Below, one piece after another: positions 12,908 to 24,828 of a stretch of 64,000 nucleotides of DNA (its first letter is position 1; the number at the start of each line of letters is the position of its first letter). The stretch is from Baylisascaris procyonis (Eukaryota > Nematoda > Chromadorea > Rhabditida > Ascarididae). The position numbers and the translations under genes were made by a program. The notes under the pieces are model-generated. The model was not told the origin of the DNA. It made no database searches and was given only the letters and a program-made list of their open reading frames with translations. The stretch covers positions 1,240,001 through 1,304,000 of the forward strand of contig JAZARR010000231.1 of the NCBI GenBank assembly GCA_037389465.1, given 5' to 3'.

Positions 12908-15900
12908 CTATCTGTCGCCACTTGCGCCACTACCCGCCCTTGACGACGACCCGTTCGCTGCCGCTTTGCCCTCCTCATGAAGTCTGCAATTCACATTAAA
13001 AAAAATTCCTTATATTTATTGATGCTGCTAATAAAACTCACTCAGAATATTCACATCAATACTAATTTGCAATCGACTGAAGGGATTTTCGAAGCAAACT
13101 CATAAAAACTTATTCAACAGAACAAGTTTTTATAAAATGATGCCCAAATTTTACAGCTTTAAATAACTGCAAAAAAAAAAAAGACCGATTCATTTCTTCT
13201 CTTTAAACAGAACGACTCTCTTTCGTTCCTTCAACTCTCCTTGGGATCAAAATCAGCAAAAGCAGTTTGTTTCGATCGCCTAAGCCCGTTGATTGCAATT
13301 AGCATACAGCAAGAAGCTACAAAGATGAAACACATCTACATCGCTGAACAATAAATCCGCTGGATAAAGGGCAAAGAAACAGCGATGAGAAACCTTAGGT
13401 GAGGAGGCAAACGTTTAAAATAAGCGTGATCGAGCGCATCTTCCAATGTCATTCTGTGCGACGGCTCATATTCGAGCATCCGTGAGATGATATCGTATAG
13501 CTCCATATCCTCCACATCGTTCGATTTCATGTAACGCTGAAATAAACTATATTTAATAACAGCGTCCTCACATATTACAATTTGACTTAACCATATTCAC
13601 ATAACATCTATTTCGAGCATAAAAGGAAAGCATTCATGTGCTAGTACATCCATATTGCTAACTTCCACAAGAATTTCATTCGAGCCCCCAAAATTGGAGA
13701 GAGACAAATCCTTTGTTAGACTATCAACTACCTGGGCGGAAAACCTGGGAGTCTCCTGAGCATCCATGCAGCCGAAATCCCTCTCAAGATCTTTGGTTTT
13801 CGGTAGTCTCAAAATTCGAGACTAGTTTCTCTACTCGATTCAACAGCAAACCTAATTCGATCCTGTGAAATCAGCTAGGTATTGAAAAAGACGAGGACTG
13901 ATATGAAGGTCATTTCTCGTAGTGAAAGGCGCGGTGAAAGGCACATTATGAATATTAGGTTTTCTCGGTGATATTCACAATGTTGGCGCAATATACTAAA
14001 ATGTCAAGCTTCCCGGTGTCTTTAAGGTGTTTAATACTAAAACCGAACATGACTGATAGCTCAAAACGTCCGGTAGAGATGCGGGACAAAGAAGGCAATT
14101 CTCGACATACTCCGACACAATTTCCTTGCTAAACGTATAAAATTTGTGCCAACGACGTGACACAAAGTCTAGAAGATGGTTTGAATTGCAGTTTGTATCT
14201 GAGTAGCATACCGTGCTGGAAAATGCTTGTCAGTCCTGCTAAACGTCTGTAACTTGAAGCCTTCAGAGTCGGCGATCGTCTTTGACGATCCCTGACCTCA
14301 CAGTATTCTGAGAACCGTTCAGCAGCTCAGAATGTTCACATTATAATTAAATTAAAAAATTACGGTAAAATAGGTAGACGAACTTCGGGAAATACTATAA
14401 TTCTAAAGACGTGCAACAAATACTCAAAGAAGGAGAACATAAGGGAAGAATAGAAGGATTATAAATATAAATGACGAGTGAAGAGAAAAAAAGATGAATT
14501 CTAACGGAAATTGATCAGGCTGGTTGCAAAAACGATGTTTTGTACCCGGAGGCGAGCATTGCAATTAAGAAAAGTATGCAATGCCCTGTAGTGATAAGAA
14601 ATGTTTCGCTCAGCTGAGAGGAGTACAAACATTGCACGCTTAAAACATTTGCCGAAACGAACACCGCTTGGACTGCTCTCGACAGCCGACTGCTTTAAAA
14701 TTGCTTGCGCCATCCCAACCCCGCAGAAACACAACCACCGAGCAATAGGAAGCCGCTCACTCGAATATTCACTGAGAATCGTTTACCACGAAAAGAGACA
14801 GGCAACGAGGCATTGTAATACGTTCGCAATTGCACGTTAACGTGCCGCATTAAATAAAACAACGCACAAAATCAGCCGAGAAATAAACAACTCAAGGCAG
14901 CAGCAGCTGCAACGAACGGGCAGCGCTTAATAAACGTATATATTAATAAACCATGAGCAAGGGCAAAGGCATGAATTAAGCAAAAAAAAATAAATAAATA
15001 AATAAAATGAAAAACCAGTCTCTACGGATTAAGGAGGTGGGGAGTGGGAAGGCAGGAGATGGCGGCGGAAAAAATAGACGTAACATTTTTGAAGGATGAA
15101 AGATTGTGGTTAGCAAAGAAATGTGAGAAGGTAATATTCGAAAACAAACAACACAACCGTTAAGCATTATAATGACAGCATTGGATGCCCAAGAAAAAGT
15201 ATTTCCCCTCGTCCAATACGATCGGCAACATTTAGTACAGAGTTAGAAAAAAAGATTCAGTATGAAAGCTTTACTAACTGCACCATAATCACACTGTTAA
15301 CCATAAATAACAGCAGCTAAATATTCTAATCACTTTATAATCACTCATTTCATGCCCCTAATCGATCAAATATAAACTCATTGCGCGATCTCAGCAATTA
15401 ATAATCGTTTAGGCGAAATTTGCATCGAAACTTGGCATCATGTCAGTAAAAAATGAGCAAAATTGAAATAGAAATAATAAATAAAGTATGGAGAAACATA
15501 CAATAAGGGGTTTGCAGTGCTCTCTCACATAAGCGCCGGCCTGAGTTTTCTCGTTCCAATCCAATCGACCATGATAGAAATATTTCGTTCTAAAATTTAT
15601 ACATTTTAAACATGAAGTAGTGACACTTAAGAATAATACCAAAAAGCTCTGCAATGCAGCTGGGAATTCCACTATTCGTTTAGAGCTGGAAATCGAGCAC
15701 TCCCTAACGAAATGAAACTCATTGCCACAAGTCTGTTTCGAACTGGCAGTGCTATCGACTGGAGAAGCTATTGCCCGCCCGACTGATGAAGGGTAACTTT
15801 CAACGATCCTCAAAAACCAGACGATTCCTCATAAGCGTGATATCTTTCGCAAAAAGGCTTTTGACCTCGTCATAGAAATAAAGAAGGGTGGAAGGAGAAT

Positions 15901-18900
15901 GAGAAAAATTCAATCTTTCTCTATAAGGAAAATTGCAACCCTCCTCGATTAAATGGCGTCATTTATTTGAAATCAATTCAACAACGGCAAAACATTTTCA
16001 CTGAGAACTGCTTTTTAGACAAAAAACAAAAAAAAAACGAAAACAAACACATTTTTGTTCACTCAGCGTAAATAAACTATTGCGTTGCACCCCAATGAAA
16101 CAAATACAACTTTAAAATGTGGTTGCAGAACGTGCGAACTATGTGCTCATGACGAAATAAAATGCAGATAATATTGATGATAAAATGAATCAACATATAA
16201 CAAGTGCCTTTCTTATTTAGTAAACATAAACGATGAGACTACGTGCTCTTAATTATTGCCTATATGCGAACATAGTCCTCCCCCTTCCCCCCACCCCGCG
16301 ACCACTAAGTAACTTCCCAAAAAAAAACTTTTCAGCTTCGTAGATATGCAGCTGAAGTTCAACTCTTGGAACACGACAACCAAGATCAATGCTAAAACAA
16401 CTCATCATATAATACTTCTCAAAAATGATCAAAAATAGCCAAATAAACGAACTTAGATTTACGGCACATTCTGTATGGAATAGTGCCAAGAATACGCTCC
16501 ATCATCGCTAAATGTTCTCGGTTATCATGCGTTTGAAAGAGTGTCATACCCAAATACAGTTCGAACATAATGCATCCTATTGACCAAACATCACATGGAT
16601 GTGACCAGCCTAACTCTGAAAATTAATATAACATTCATTACTTTATAGGTGCTTCTTACATTCAGTGGAGATCGAATTAATCCGTTTTTGTATGCACAGA
16701 TGCTATTAATTGATAAATCTTATTCCAAAACAAATTATTCACCCTCTAGGTTGGTAAAAAATATAAACTTCCATTCATTATTACTTCCTTTTCCAAACAA
16801 GTTTATATTTTTCAATTAATGCACCACTCATTCTATTACTGCTCAGTGCCGTATTTCTTATATATGTCGATATTCTCGAACTACTATAGCTAAGTGCTTG
16901 TGGATCACTCCCCTACTTGTACATTAAACCTCATTATCTTATTTTATAGACGAAACCCAATTAAATATTACTATTATTTATTTATATTAATATTAATGTG
17001 GTTTATCGCTTCAATTTAATTTCGAAATAAGAAACAATAAAAAAGAGAAATGAATAAATAAGCAAGAATATGAAAAAGGAATTTCAAAGCTCAGCATCTA
17101 TTAATTTGAATGCAGCGATGTGATGAAGGAAATTAATGACATACCGAGAATCACTTCAGGAGCACGATAGTGCCTAGTGGAGACAATCGTTGAATGGTGC
17201 TCATGATCGAATGTTGCTGAACCAAGATCAATAAGCCGTACGCTAGCATCTTCAACTACACGCAAAGCTTTCTTCTTCTTACCGTCCTCCACTAATCTAA
17301 AAAAAATATTTCTCGTTGCTCATTATGTCTACTATGAAAAAGAAAATATAAGACCGTGAACAGCTGCCATATCCTTAAGTAATCGATTCCATAGACATCG
17401 GCGGTTTTTTTCCACAGAGGATACAAGAAATGACTTATCGCAACATCCACTAGCCCAAAGTGAGTCGGTATTTGTGGCAAGTTGCATCTCAAGTTTGAGT
17501 TCACGACACAATTAAATTGAAAAAAAGATGGATAGGAGAAAAAAGACAAACTGATGCAGAAGAACAAATTTCGTCTTGCAATGATCCCCTCATCCCACAA
17601 TTATCAGCCAAAGTCGCAATGAAGTTCGGCTCTTGGTTCATCTAGCACCTCGCTACGACGCCTCAGGGTCGAAACGGCAGTTTAGCGCAATCATTAGGTA
17701 AAAATAAAGGAGTGTAAAAGATTTCAATATGAGGCACATACACTCGGATACAAGCATATAATACAAAATTAAAGTCTGCGACGAACCTTCAATACCTATG
17801 GCCGCAATAAGATGCTAAATCTTTCCAAGCAATAATCATAAAAATTAAGCACAACTGCCAGACGGACAGGTATACAGGTAGAAACTAATCAATCGGGCTG
17901 GTAATAACCATTGATCATTAATAAAGTGTACTGTTGGCAAAAAAATAAACAAAAATGAAGGCAGTGATAGAATGAAGTGATCTACCTGTAATTACTATTA
18001 ACAAAAAGAATATTCTCGGGCTTGAGGTCGGTGTGTGTTAATCGATGGTCGTGCATAAACTTCACCGAATAGCATAACTGATATGCAATATAGCGTGCCT
18101 GATCCATTGGGTATGCTTGATAGTCATTTGCCTTCTGCAAAATACATTTTTTTATTACTCATGAATGACGTCACCACGGCTTCCATTAGTCGCTTGCAAG
18201 TGTCACGGTTCGCCTCCTACACTTGCATAAAAATAAAGAACCACAACTCGCGTAAATAAAGTGAAGACAAGGAAAACGTTTATTTATCGCCATAAAACGG
18301 TGTGGTATAGAAAGGAGCAGGGAAATGCCAAAGATGACGTCCATACAGGCCAATGCCAATGTGGCCATCGGTAGTGCTGATGTTTTAGCTACGCATATGC
18401 GCTAAGATATCAGCACTGCCGATGACTATATATCAGTCTTAATTCCTGACGGCTATCACTTGGAAGGAAGTATTTAAAGTGAGTGTAACTGTTTAATGTT
18501 ATCCAAGATTTTTGCAACGAACATCACATTCGTTCAGAGATCGATACGAAGAATTGCTGTAAAAAATTCTGAAAGCAAACGAAAGAGAAGGAAATCAAAT
18601 CAAAAAAAAAATCGTACCATAAAGTCGAAAACACTCAAACCGAGTAATTCAAAGACGAGACACATGTGCCCATGATAGTCAAAATTATCCAGCAGTTGAA
18701 TTATGAGGCTGCAATAAAAAAATACAAAATTATTGACAAAACTTTCTGGAACACCTCTTTTCGCTATTTAAACGACCACAACTGTCGGCTTAGTAACGAT
18801 TGCTTTAATGACCTAATTCCCATTATGAATATTATTATCTCAAGATGGTAATATTTTTTTTTTTTTAGAAAAGAAAACAACATGCCATCAGATTTTGCTT

Positions 18901-21900
18901 CCGACGCTGAAATATAAAAGTATTATTGCTGCAAGAAATTATCGGTGCTCACAGATGAAAATAGCGCTCGAAATGTTTCACCTCTCAAAGGTAATTCATA
19001 ATAAATGATAATTGTGTGTAGCTATCAAATGCAAATCTAATCCCCTCTCCTACCTCCCTAAGTGCAACTCAATGATTGATGGAAAGATACAAACGGGAAA
19101 CGAAGAAAATATGTAACTGCAACTATGCCTCCTTGAAGACAACATCTGATTACAACTCATTAGCTTTTAATTTTGGGAGGAAAGACGTGGGAAGGAGGGT
19201 GTGATGCTGCAATAGGTGATCCGGATATCTTCCTTTATGTCTATAGATTAAGCTGCCAACGATGTGGTCAAGCACGTAAGATGATTTTAAAGGAAGTTTA
19301 GGAACTAACTTCAGCATAAACTTCAGCCACTACATAGATAAAGAATCCACTTTCATCGAATATTTTTTGAACTCATCGACCGGCAGAGGATAAAGAAAAG
19401 AATATAGCTACTGAACCAATAAAATTCATATTATTCAAAAAAAGGCTTCATTGAAATGTGGGAAATATTGAAATAATGACTCACAAGTCGCCACGTGGAT
19501 CCCTCTCTTGTAATTTCTTCAGCACATTAATCTCGAGACGTGCTGCTTCTCTATACTTGCTCACATTCTTGATAATCTTCAATGCGTACTCTCTATTACC
19601 TTCTTCACTATCTTTCACTTGTACCACTTTCCCGAATGTACCTTCACCAAGTGTGCGCACAATTTCATCTAAAAATAAATTTTCACATCATAAATCCAAA
19701 AAATGATTGCGATAATAAAATTATTATCAATGCGATAATCAATTATTTTCCTTGAATATGCATCCCAATTGTTATTCGTACAATTTGACATTCACAACAC
19801 AATGCTTTCACAGATGAATCATCTAAACGATATTTCACATAATACTGTAGAAGCAGATTTGTGAAAACAAGAAATCACATATCACATGATCCACGTTATA
19901 TTCCATCCCTTTTTCTTCTCGGATCGGCTATTAGGCCGATAACAAAAACTTTCGCTGGAGAAAGAAATTACTTATTTGCGATGAAAGAGACCAATAAAAG
20001 GGATATAGGAGATAAGGCAAAGAGATATTCGCCGCTTATCTCTACGAAAACCATTCAATATTGTACAATCATTTATTGTCTTCTAGACATTAATTCCTGG
20101 CAGCTGCAGATTTTTTCTCAATGCAAATTTGCTTCAGAAGTTTAGGATGTAAGGTGTGGTAATCCACCCTCTACACAAAAGCACCAGCACTAAACAATTC
20201 AAAGGGCACTGAGTGGTGAGCTATAAGCAAGTATACCGCACATACCAATATACCACAATCAACTCTGGGTACATCCACTGATCACCGATCAAATTATTCC
20301 CGTCCATATTTAAACATTCACCACAAAGTTCACTCTCCACGCAAAAAAAAAAAACAACTGCCGCTATCACATTCATAACTGTGTCTTTGTAGCAATTACA
20401 ACTGATGCATGCACATCTTTTACCTTTTTAAGTAGGAAGGAACACATGCGGGTGAATATTTTTGCAAAGCTTTTCAATATTTTTTTCTAGCGCTTGGGCA
20501 ATTTCTCTCATGAAGCTCTATGTAACATGAGCATTTCGTTATTGTATCAAGCAGTACCATCTCTAACCGAAGTTACGGGAAAAACCTCGCGCATAGCATC
20601 TCCCGTCCCTTTCTTCAAGCTTGCGGATGATGTAGTTATAGAAATTGGAATGGATTAATTAATAGAGAAGAAAATAAAGGAATTCTGCGTGGTTTAAAAC
20701 AATTTTGATAACCGGGCAAATTTTCAGCAGTTCCAAATTCTAACTAAACAAATGAAGCATCGTTACCAGCGCAACTGGCATGATATGCGCTTCTGCACAT
20801 AGCTCAATTCAATTACTTTTATAATATTTAAACTTCCAACGTTGATTAGCCAGCATGCGATAAGGTCCATTCAAACCTTATATTACATGAATAATTTTCA
20901 CAGATTCAGTTTCAGTAGTTCTTCAGTTGAAACTACCCGATATACACACTCATACATACACCAACACATAAGACACTATGATAATGCAACCTTTGCAAAG
21001 ACGCAAAAAACCGAAGGGAAGCAGAATAACTTTACGGCGACAATAGTGAGTACATTTTGATGGAGGAGAATGGCAGAGTATAGTGAATTTTCTGGAAACA
21101 GTTGTTAACGCTCTACCAAAGCTGCTGCCAATTCACTTATTTTTATAATCAAAAAAAAAAAAAATTACAAAACACTTCAAAAACAAATTCTGAGTATAAA
21201 CGAAGTTGAAATCGCCAATAACGACACTCGAACAGCAGACATCTTAAAAAAAGAACAAACAAACGGGAGGTGCAATGAGCAGGAATTTTGATTTTTGTTA
21301 TTGTCTTCTTTTATGATGTGTTTACTGAGGAGAGTGATTAGCACAAGTAATACTGACGGTCTGATGGAAACGGCGATCTACGCACTGTATAGGTGGAAAG
21401 CGGTACATACAATAAGTGCTAAACATAGAAAGCTGTAGATTGTGCAAAATAGCACATGATATTTTTGTAAAGGTGACAAAGACTCTCTGCAGCGTCGCAG
21501 ATGCAGCGTGGGACAGGGGATGAGGGTGGTGGGGCGAGGTGGACAAAGAAGATGAATCGAAATTGGAAAAGAGGAAGCCATTTAAAAGGGAGAGATACGA
21601 GCATAAATTCTTAATTGATAATAATGAAATAAAAAATAGCACAAACGATACATTCTTTTGCATTTTGCCGACCAGTTACCTTCATATCCAGACGAATAAC
21701 TTGAGAAATGAAATACCTCGTTCAACTTTCAATTAATTTGCCTCTTATTCGAATCAAAAAAAAAAATTACAATTACACCTTTACAGCAATTAGATCTTCG
21801 CGATTCGAGAGGTGCAAAATTCATATGAACTCTTTTAGCATTTTTAAATGCCTCACCGTCATTTTGGAATTGATGCATCAACTAGAAAGTTGTGAGGGCA

Positions 21901-22290
21901 CGATCTCTGTGCACCGCCTATACAACTCTAACTTCAAAGATTTTCAAATTCAAGTGGAAAAAAAGAACAAAAAAAAAACAGACGCACACATACTGCGTAC
22001 TCAATGACTGCAAAGAAAAAAATGCTTGAAAAGCATTCCGCTGAATTTTTAGGGCAACCTCAATGAAGTTAGTAAGAAGAAACAAGCAGTAAAATGCGAT
22101 AAAGGGGAAGGAAAAGCCTACATCGGCCATGGATGATGTCGCCCTCTTTGTAGATAAGATGGCCGTCTCGATCATCTTGGATAGCTGCCCGAGGCACTGA
22201 GGTCGCTACTGAGCTCGACGGAGTCACTGCAGCATTAACGGCTTGCGATTTCGATGATGAGGCCGGCTGACGATGATCCGCACGATCGCT
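12908..22290 (-). CDS. madd-3: CLK/DOA (LAMMER) dual-specificity protein kinase, kinase-domain exons
   Basis: Nine exons join without a phase conflict: 22290-22122, 19668-19485, 18708-18618, 18134-17986, 17296-17145, 16615-16453, 15589-15502, 13536-13394 and 12983-12908 (stop TAG 12910-12908). They encode 404 residues shared by all isoforms. Counting from the first of these, motifs are the [13 protein letters not shown] lead-in, glycine loop GEGTFGKV (64-71), catalytic K87 (YALKII), HTDLKPEN with D184, D221-L-G, activation segment [20 protein letters not shown], and the family signature [11 protein letters not shown] (282-292). The C-terminus has [12 protein letters not shown] and [16 protein letters not shown], then a Ser/Gly/Ala-rich tail as in Drosophila DOA. 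These nuclear kinases phosphorylate SR splicing factors; the C. elegans member is MADD-3. The usual DFG phenylalanine is leucine here. N-termini are supplied by alternative 5' exons. The symbol is by homology. Confidence 0.93.
18367..18423. other. 57-nt hairpin inside a kinase intron
   Basis: Arms 18367-18389 (ATCGGTAGTGCTGATGTTTT then AGC) and 18401-18423 are complementary at 20 of 23 positions around an 11-nt loop. The hairpin lies in the intron between the exons ending at 18618 and starting at 18134, so it is transcribed with the minus-strand kinase. Size, arm length and loop suit a microRNA precursor, but a small foldback repeat would look the same. No known microRNA was recognised with confidence. 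Confidence 0.5.
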
Positions 22291-23079
22291 CTGCAATCGT
22301 TCACCTCAAAGAAACGTTGAAGCAAATCCCTCACAAAAGACAGATTTTACAGCAATTCGGTCATGATTGCTGTTAACTACCCCCCTCAAAAAAAAAAAAA
22401 AGAAGAGAAAAGGAGTCGTGAAAACTCAGTCGAACGCAAAGAAAGATGACGACTGCCATTAAAAAGAAGTTAATCTGAACTATCTAAAGCCACAGATGAT
22501 GAATTTTTCATTATTAAAATAATAGTCACTCCAATATTAAATTTCAATCGCTAAATAAAAAAATGTTGAATAAAAAGAAGCAATAAAAAGTTCGACATTT
22601 CTCACTCTTTAAATATTCATAAATAAGAAACATATGGATAATCGAAGAATTTGATAATAAAATCATCGCTAAAAATATTGCCACGACATGCATTCGTCAT
22701 GTGAATGAATAACGATCAGCACAGTTGTTAACGAAATGATGCAATTGCACCATTCATGAACTATGCACGCGGGTCTTACAAAAAGTATCCATCCATCTGT
22801 ATAAGCATTCAGCATATATCTCATTGAAAATACTCAATAAAAGCAAAGAAACAATTCAACAATATAAGATCTAAATATAGAAATCAATAAATTAATAATA
22901 ACAATCTGCCTCAGGTATCAGGTATCAAAGAATCTATAAACATCAACAACTTATGAACTCTTGGCTCAACACGTCGAAAAGAATCCCACATATCAAAACA
23001 GATGCCCAGAAATATATTACTAAAGAGAAGAGACGATATGCAAATCGCACATTTTACAATTTTATGAAGAGAAACTTAC

Positions 23080-23165
23080 CGACCCATTGAGGGTAGTAAA
23101 CCGATACGATATCGAATTACTTCGTCTAAAATAGTATCACTGCAAGAAATAACGAGATTGCTCAT
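23080..23165 (-). CDS. Candidate alternative first exon of the CLK kinase (short form)
   Basis: An ATG at 23165 opens a frame of 28 codons beginning MSNLVISCSDTILDEVIRY and ending LLPSMG, followed by a consensus donor (CG|GTAAGT at 23079). The exon ends two bases into a codon. It fits the kinase core only if the downstream acceptor is the second AG of the tandem CAGAG at 22293-22289, giving an exon start of 22288 instead of 22290. With that choice the full reading is 432 residues without interruption. It cannot be an internal exon joined to the large exon at 23350, because phases clash and a TGA would result. The strong donor and open frame favour a real exon, but the start and the tandem acceptor are inferred. 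Confidence 0.45.
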
Positions 23166-23349
23166 CTCGCAGAAAAAAGCACACCTGTTGGAGATGCACT
23201 TCGTTGGCACTTTGCTTTAAATCATTGCTTCATAAATGAACAATAACTTCACTCGACTGAACAATTTTAATGATAAGCGCAACCTAATCTTTTAGTAGTA
23301 ATTGCATCTTAGCTGATAGGTAGAGTGATGGCAAAGAATAAAGAGATAC

Positions 23350-24828
23350 CGGAGCATGAGCATTCGATCGTCTTTCGTTTTGTTTGCGCTGTTCGGCGTT
23401 CGCAATTATACGATCTACTTTAGCAGATACAGATGGTGGCAGTTGTAAGGTGGCAAGAAGGTTACTCTGTGTAAATTGTGGTGGCTTCGCTACTTTACGA
23501 GTTGGTACCGGCGGTACGATTGCTACCCCGGGCGGTTGGTGATGCATTTCGCGTTTTAGTGGCTTCTCAACCATACCTACTGCCACTGTCTCCATATGTG
23601 CTAGCGGTGCTGCCTTCTGACGCCTCCCTCGTATATCGCCACTGCTCGATTCAAGTAAGTCAACTTGTTCACGATTCGCATCATTCGATGAAAACGCTGC
23701 CGCTACCGCGGTGACCGTCTTTTGAGCTTTCTGCTCCGCTGAGCGCTCCGCTTCTTTCTCGGCAAGCTCATTTGCCAGCGCCGGAAGGTTGACATATTCC
23801 CTAAACTCTTTTTTGACAAGTTCTTCCTTCCTGGCTCGATTCGAAAGTTTTCGTCTGATTAGTGAGCCATCTGCATTCAAGTTCGCCAGGTTCGTTGTTG
23901 AATTTTTCCCTTTTGTCGGTATCTTCACGTTAGCATTCACTCCGAATGAAGAAGCGCCTTGTCCCGACAGCTTCTCGTAGTTGGTGCTGCCTAATAGTGC
24001 GGGCACTGCTATAACCTCAGCGATTGTCGATGTAACACCAAGCTCTGACTGCTCATCCACCTTTGCGGCAACTTCAGGCAGCACTGAAGTCGCGTTCGGC
24101 TTCTCTTTTACGTCGCATTTCCCCACCTCGGGCACAATCGATGCAGTAGTTTTCGCTACATTGTGTGACACTTTTAAATTCGATTTAGAAGCACTTTTCG
24201 CTTTGAGCAACTCAGTTTTCTCAACTTCTGGCTCTTTAATAAGTAGAGCATTAACCTCAGGCTGCTTCTCTCTTACCGGAGAGAAGGGTCGAGTCAATCC
24301 AACCCAATGATTAAAACTTTTATATAGCACCGGGTCTGAAACACAACGTCTCAAGCTCGCCAACAGTTGCGCATTTCGCCTCCTTGAGACATAGTTCTTA
24401 TATTTACGCTTCCGAGGGATCACCACAATGGGCATACGCCTCAATGCATCAAAGCCCTTACGGGGCATTTTGCCTCGCTGTTCAGCAGTAGTCACGACAA
24501 TGCCGTTCTGAAGTGGACGGCGATTTTTTAGTAATGGTGACTGTGTAGATGACGATGGTTTAGACGATTCAGATGGAACAATCGAAGAGTGCAAACAGGA
24601 CAAATGAAGGATAGGAGGTGGTGCTAGAGTTGCGCGCTGCGGTATACGATGCGAATAATAGTGACGAACAACCGGTGGATGAAGAACGGCAGGTGAGAAA
24701 GATTCAGATGGTGAATCGTTGGGTAACTGCTGTAAAGAGCACGTAGAAGGGAACGGTGTCCGGTAAAGGAAATTAGCTAATGCTGCAGGGTCAGGCTGTT
24801 GCGGGGACAGCGTCCACTTGGAGTGGAC
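23350..24828 (-). CDS. Large alternative 5' exon of the CLK kinase (long N-terminus)
   Basis: A 493-codon open stretch runs from a good acceptor (pyrimidine tract then CACAG, start 24828) to a donor at CCG|GTATCT (exon end 23350). It ends in phase 0 and joins the kinase core at 22290 as [11 protein letters not shown]. It is Pro/Ser-rich at first; around its first in-frame ATG (24468) it becomes basic (MPRKGFDALRRMPIVVIPRK, then KYKNYVSRRRNAQLLASLRR). A long Ala/Glu/Lys-rich disordered part follows. Starting at 24468 the isoform would be 777 residues; an earlier start in another exon is possible. A stop lies at 23286-23284 if the donor is not used, so a separate single-exon gene is the alternative. 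I believe, from memory only, that nematode members of this family have a similar basic block in long isoforms. Confidence 0.6.

Noticed and set aside
17292..17600. Minus-strand frame ending near the kinase exon at 17296
   Set aside because: It lies inside an intron flanked by well-phased kinase exons, and no known domain was seen. It may be a repeat remnant.
23478..24310. Plus-strand open frames opposite the long kinase exon
   Set aside because: They are antisense shadows of the 493-codon minus-strand frame, with no splice sites or motifs of their own.
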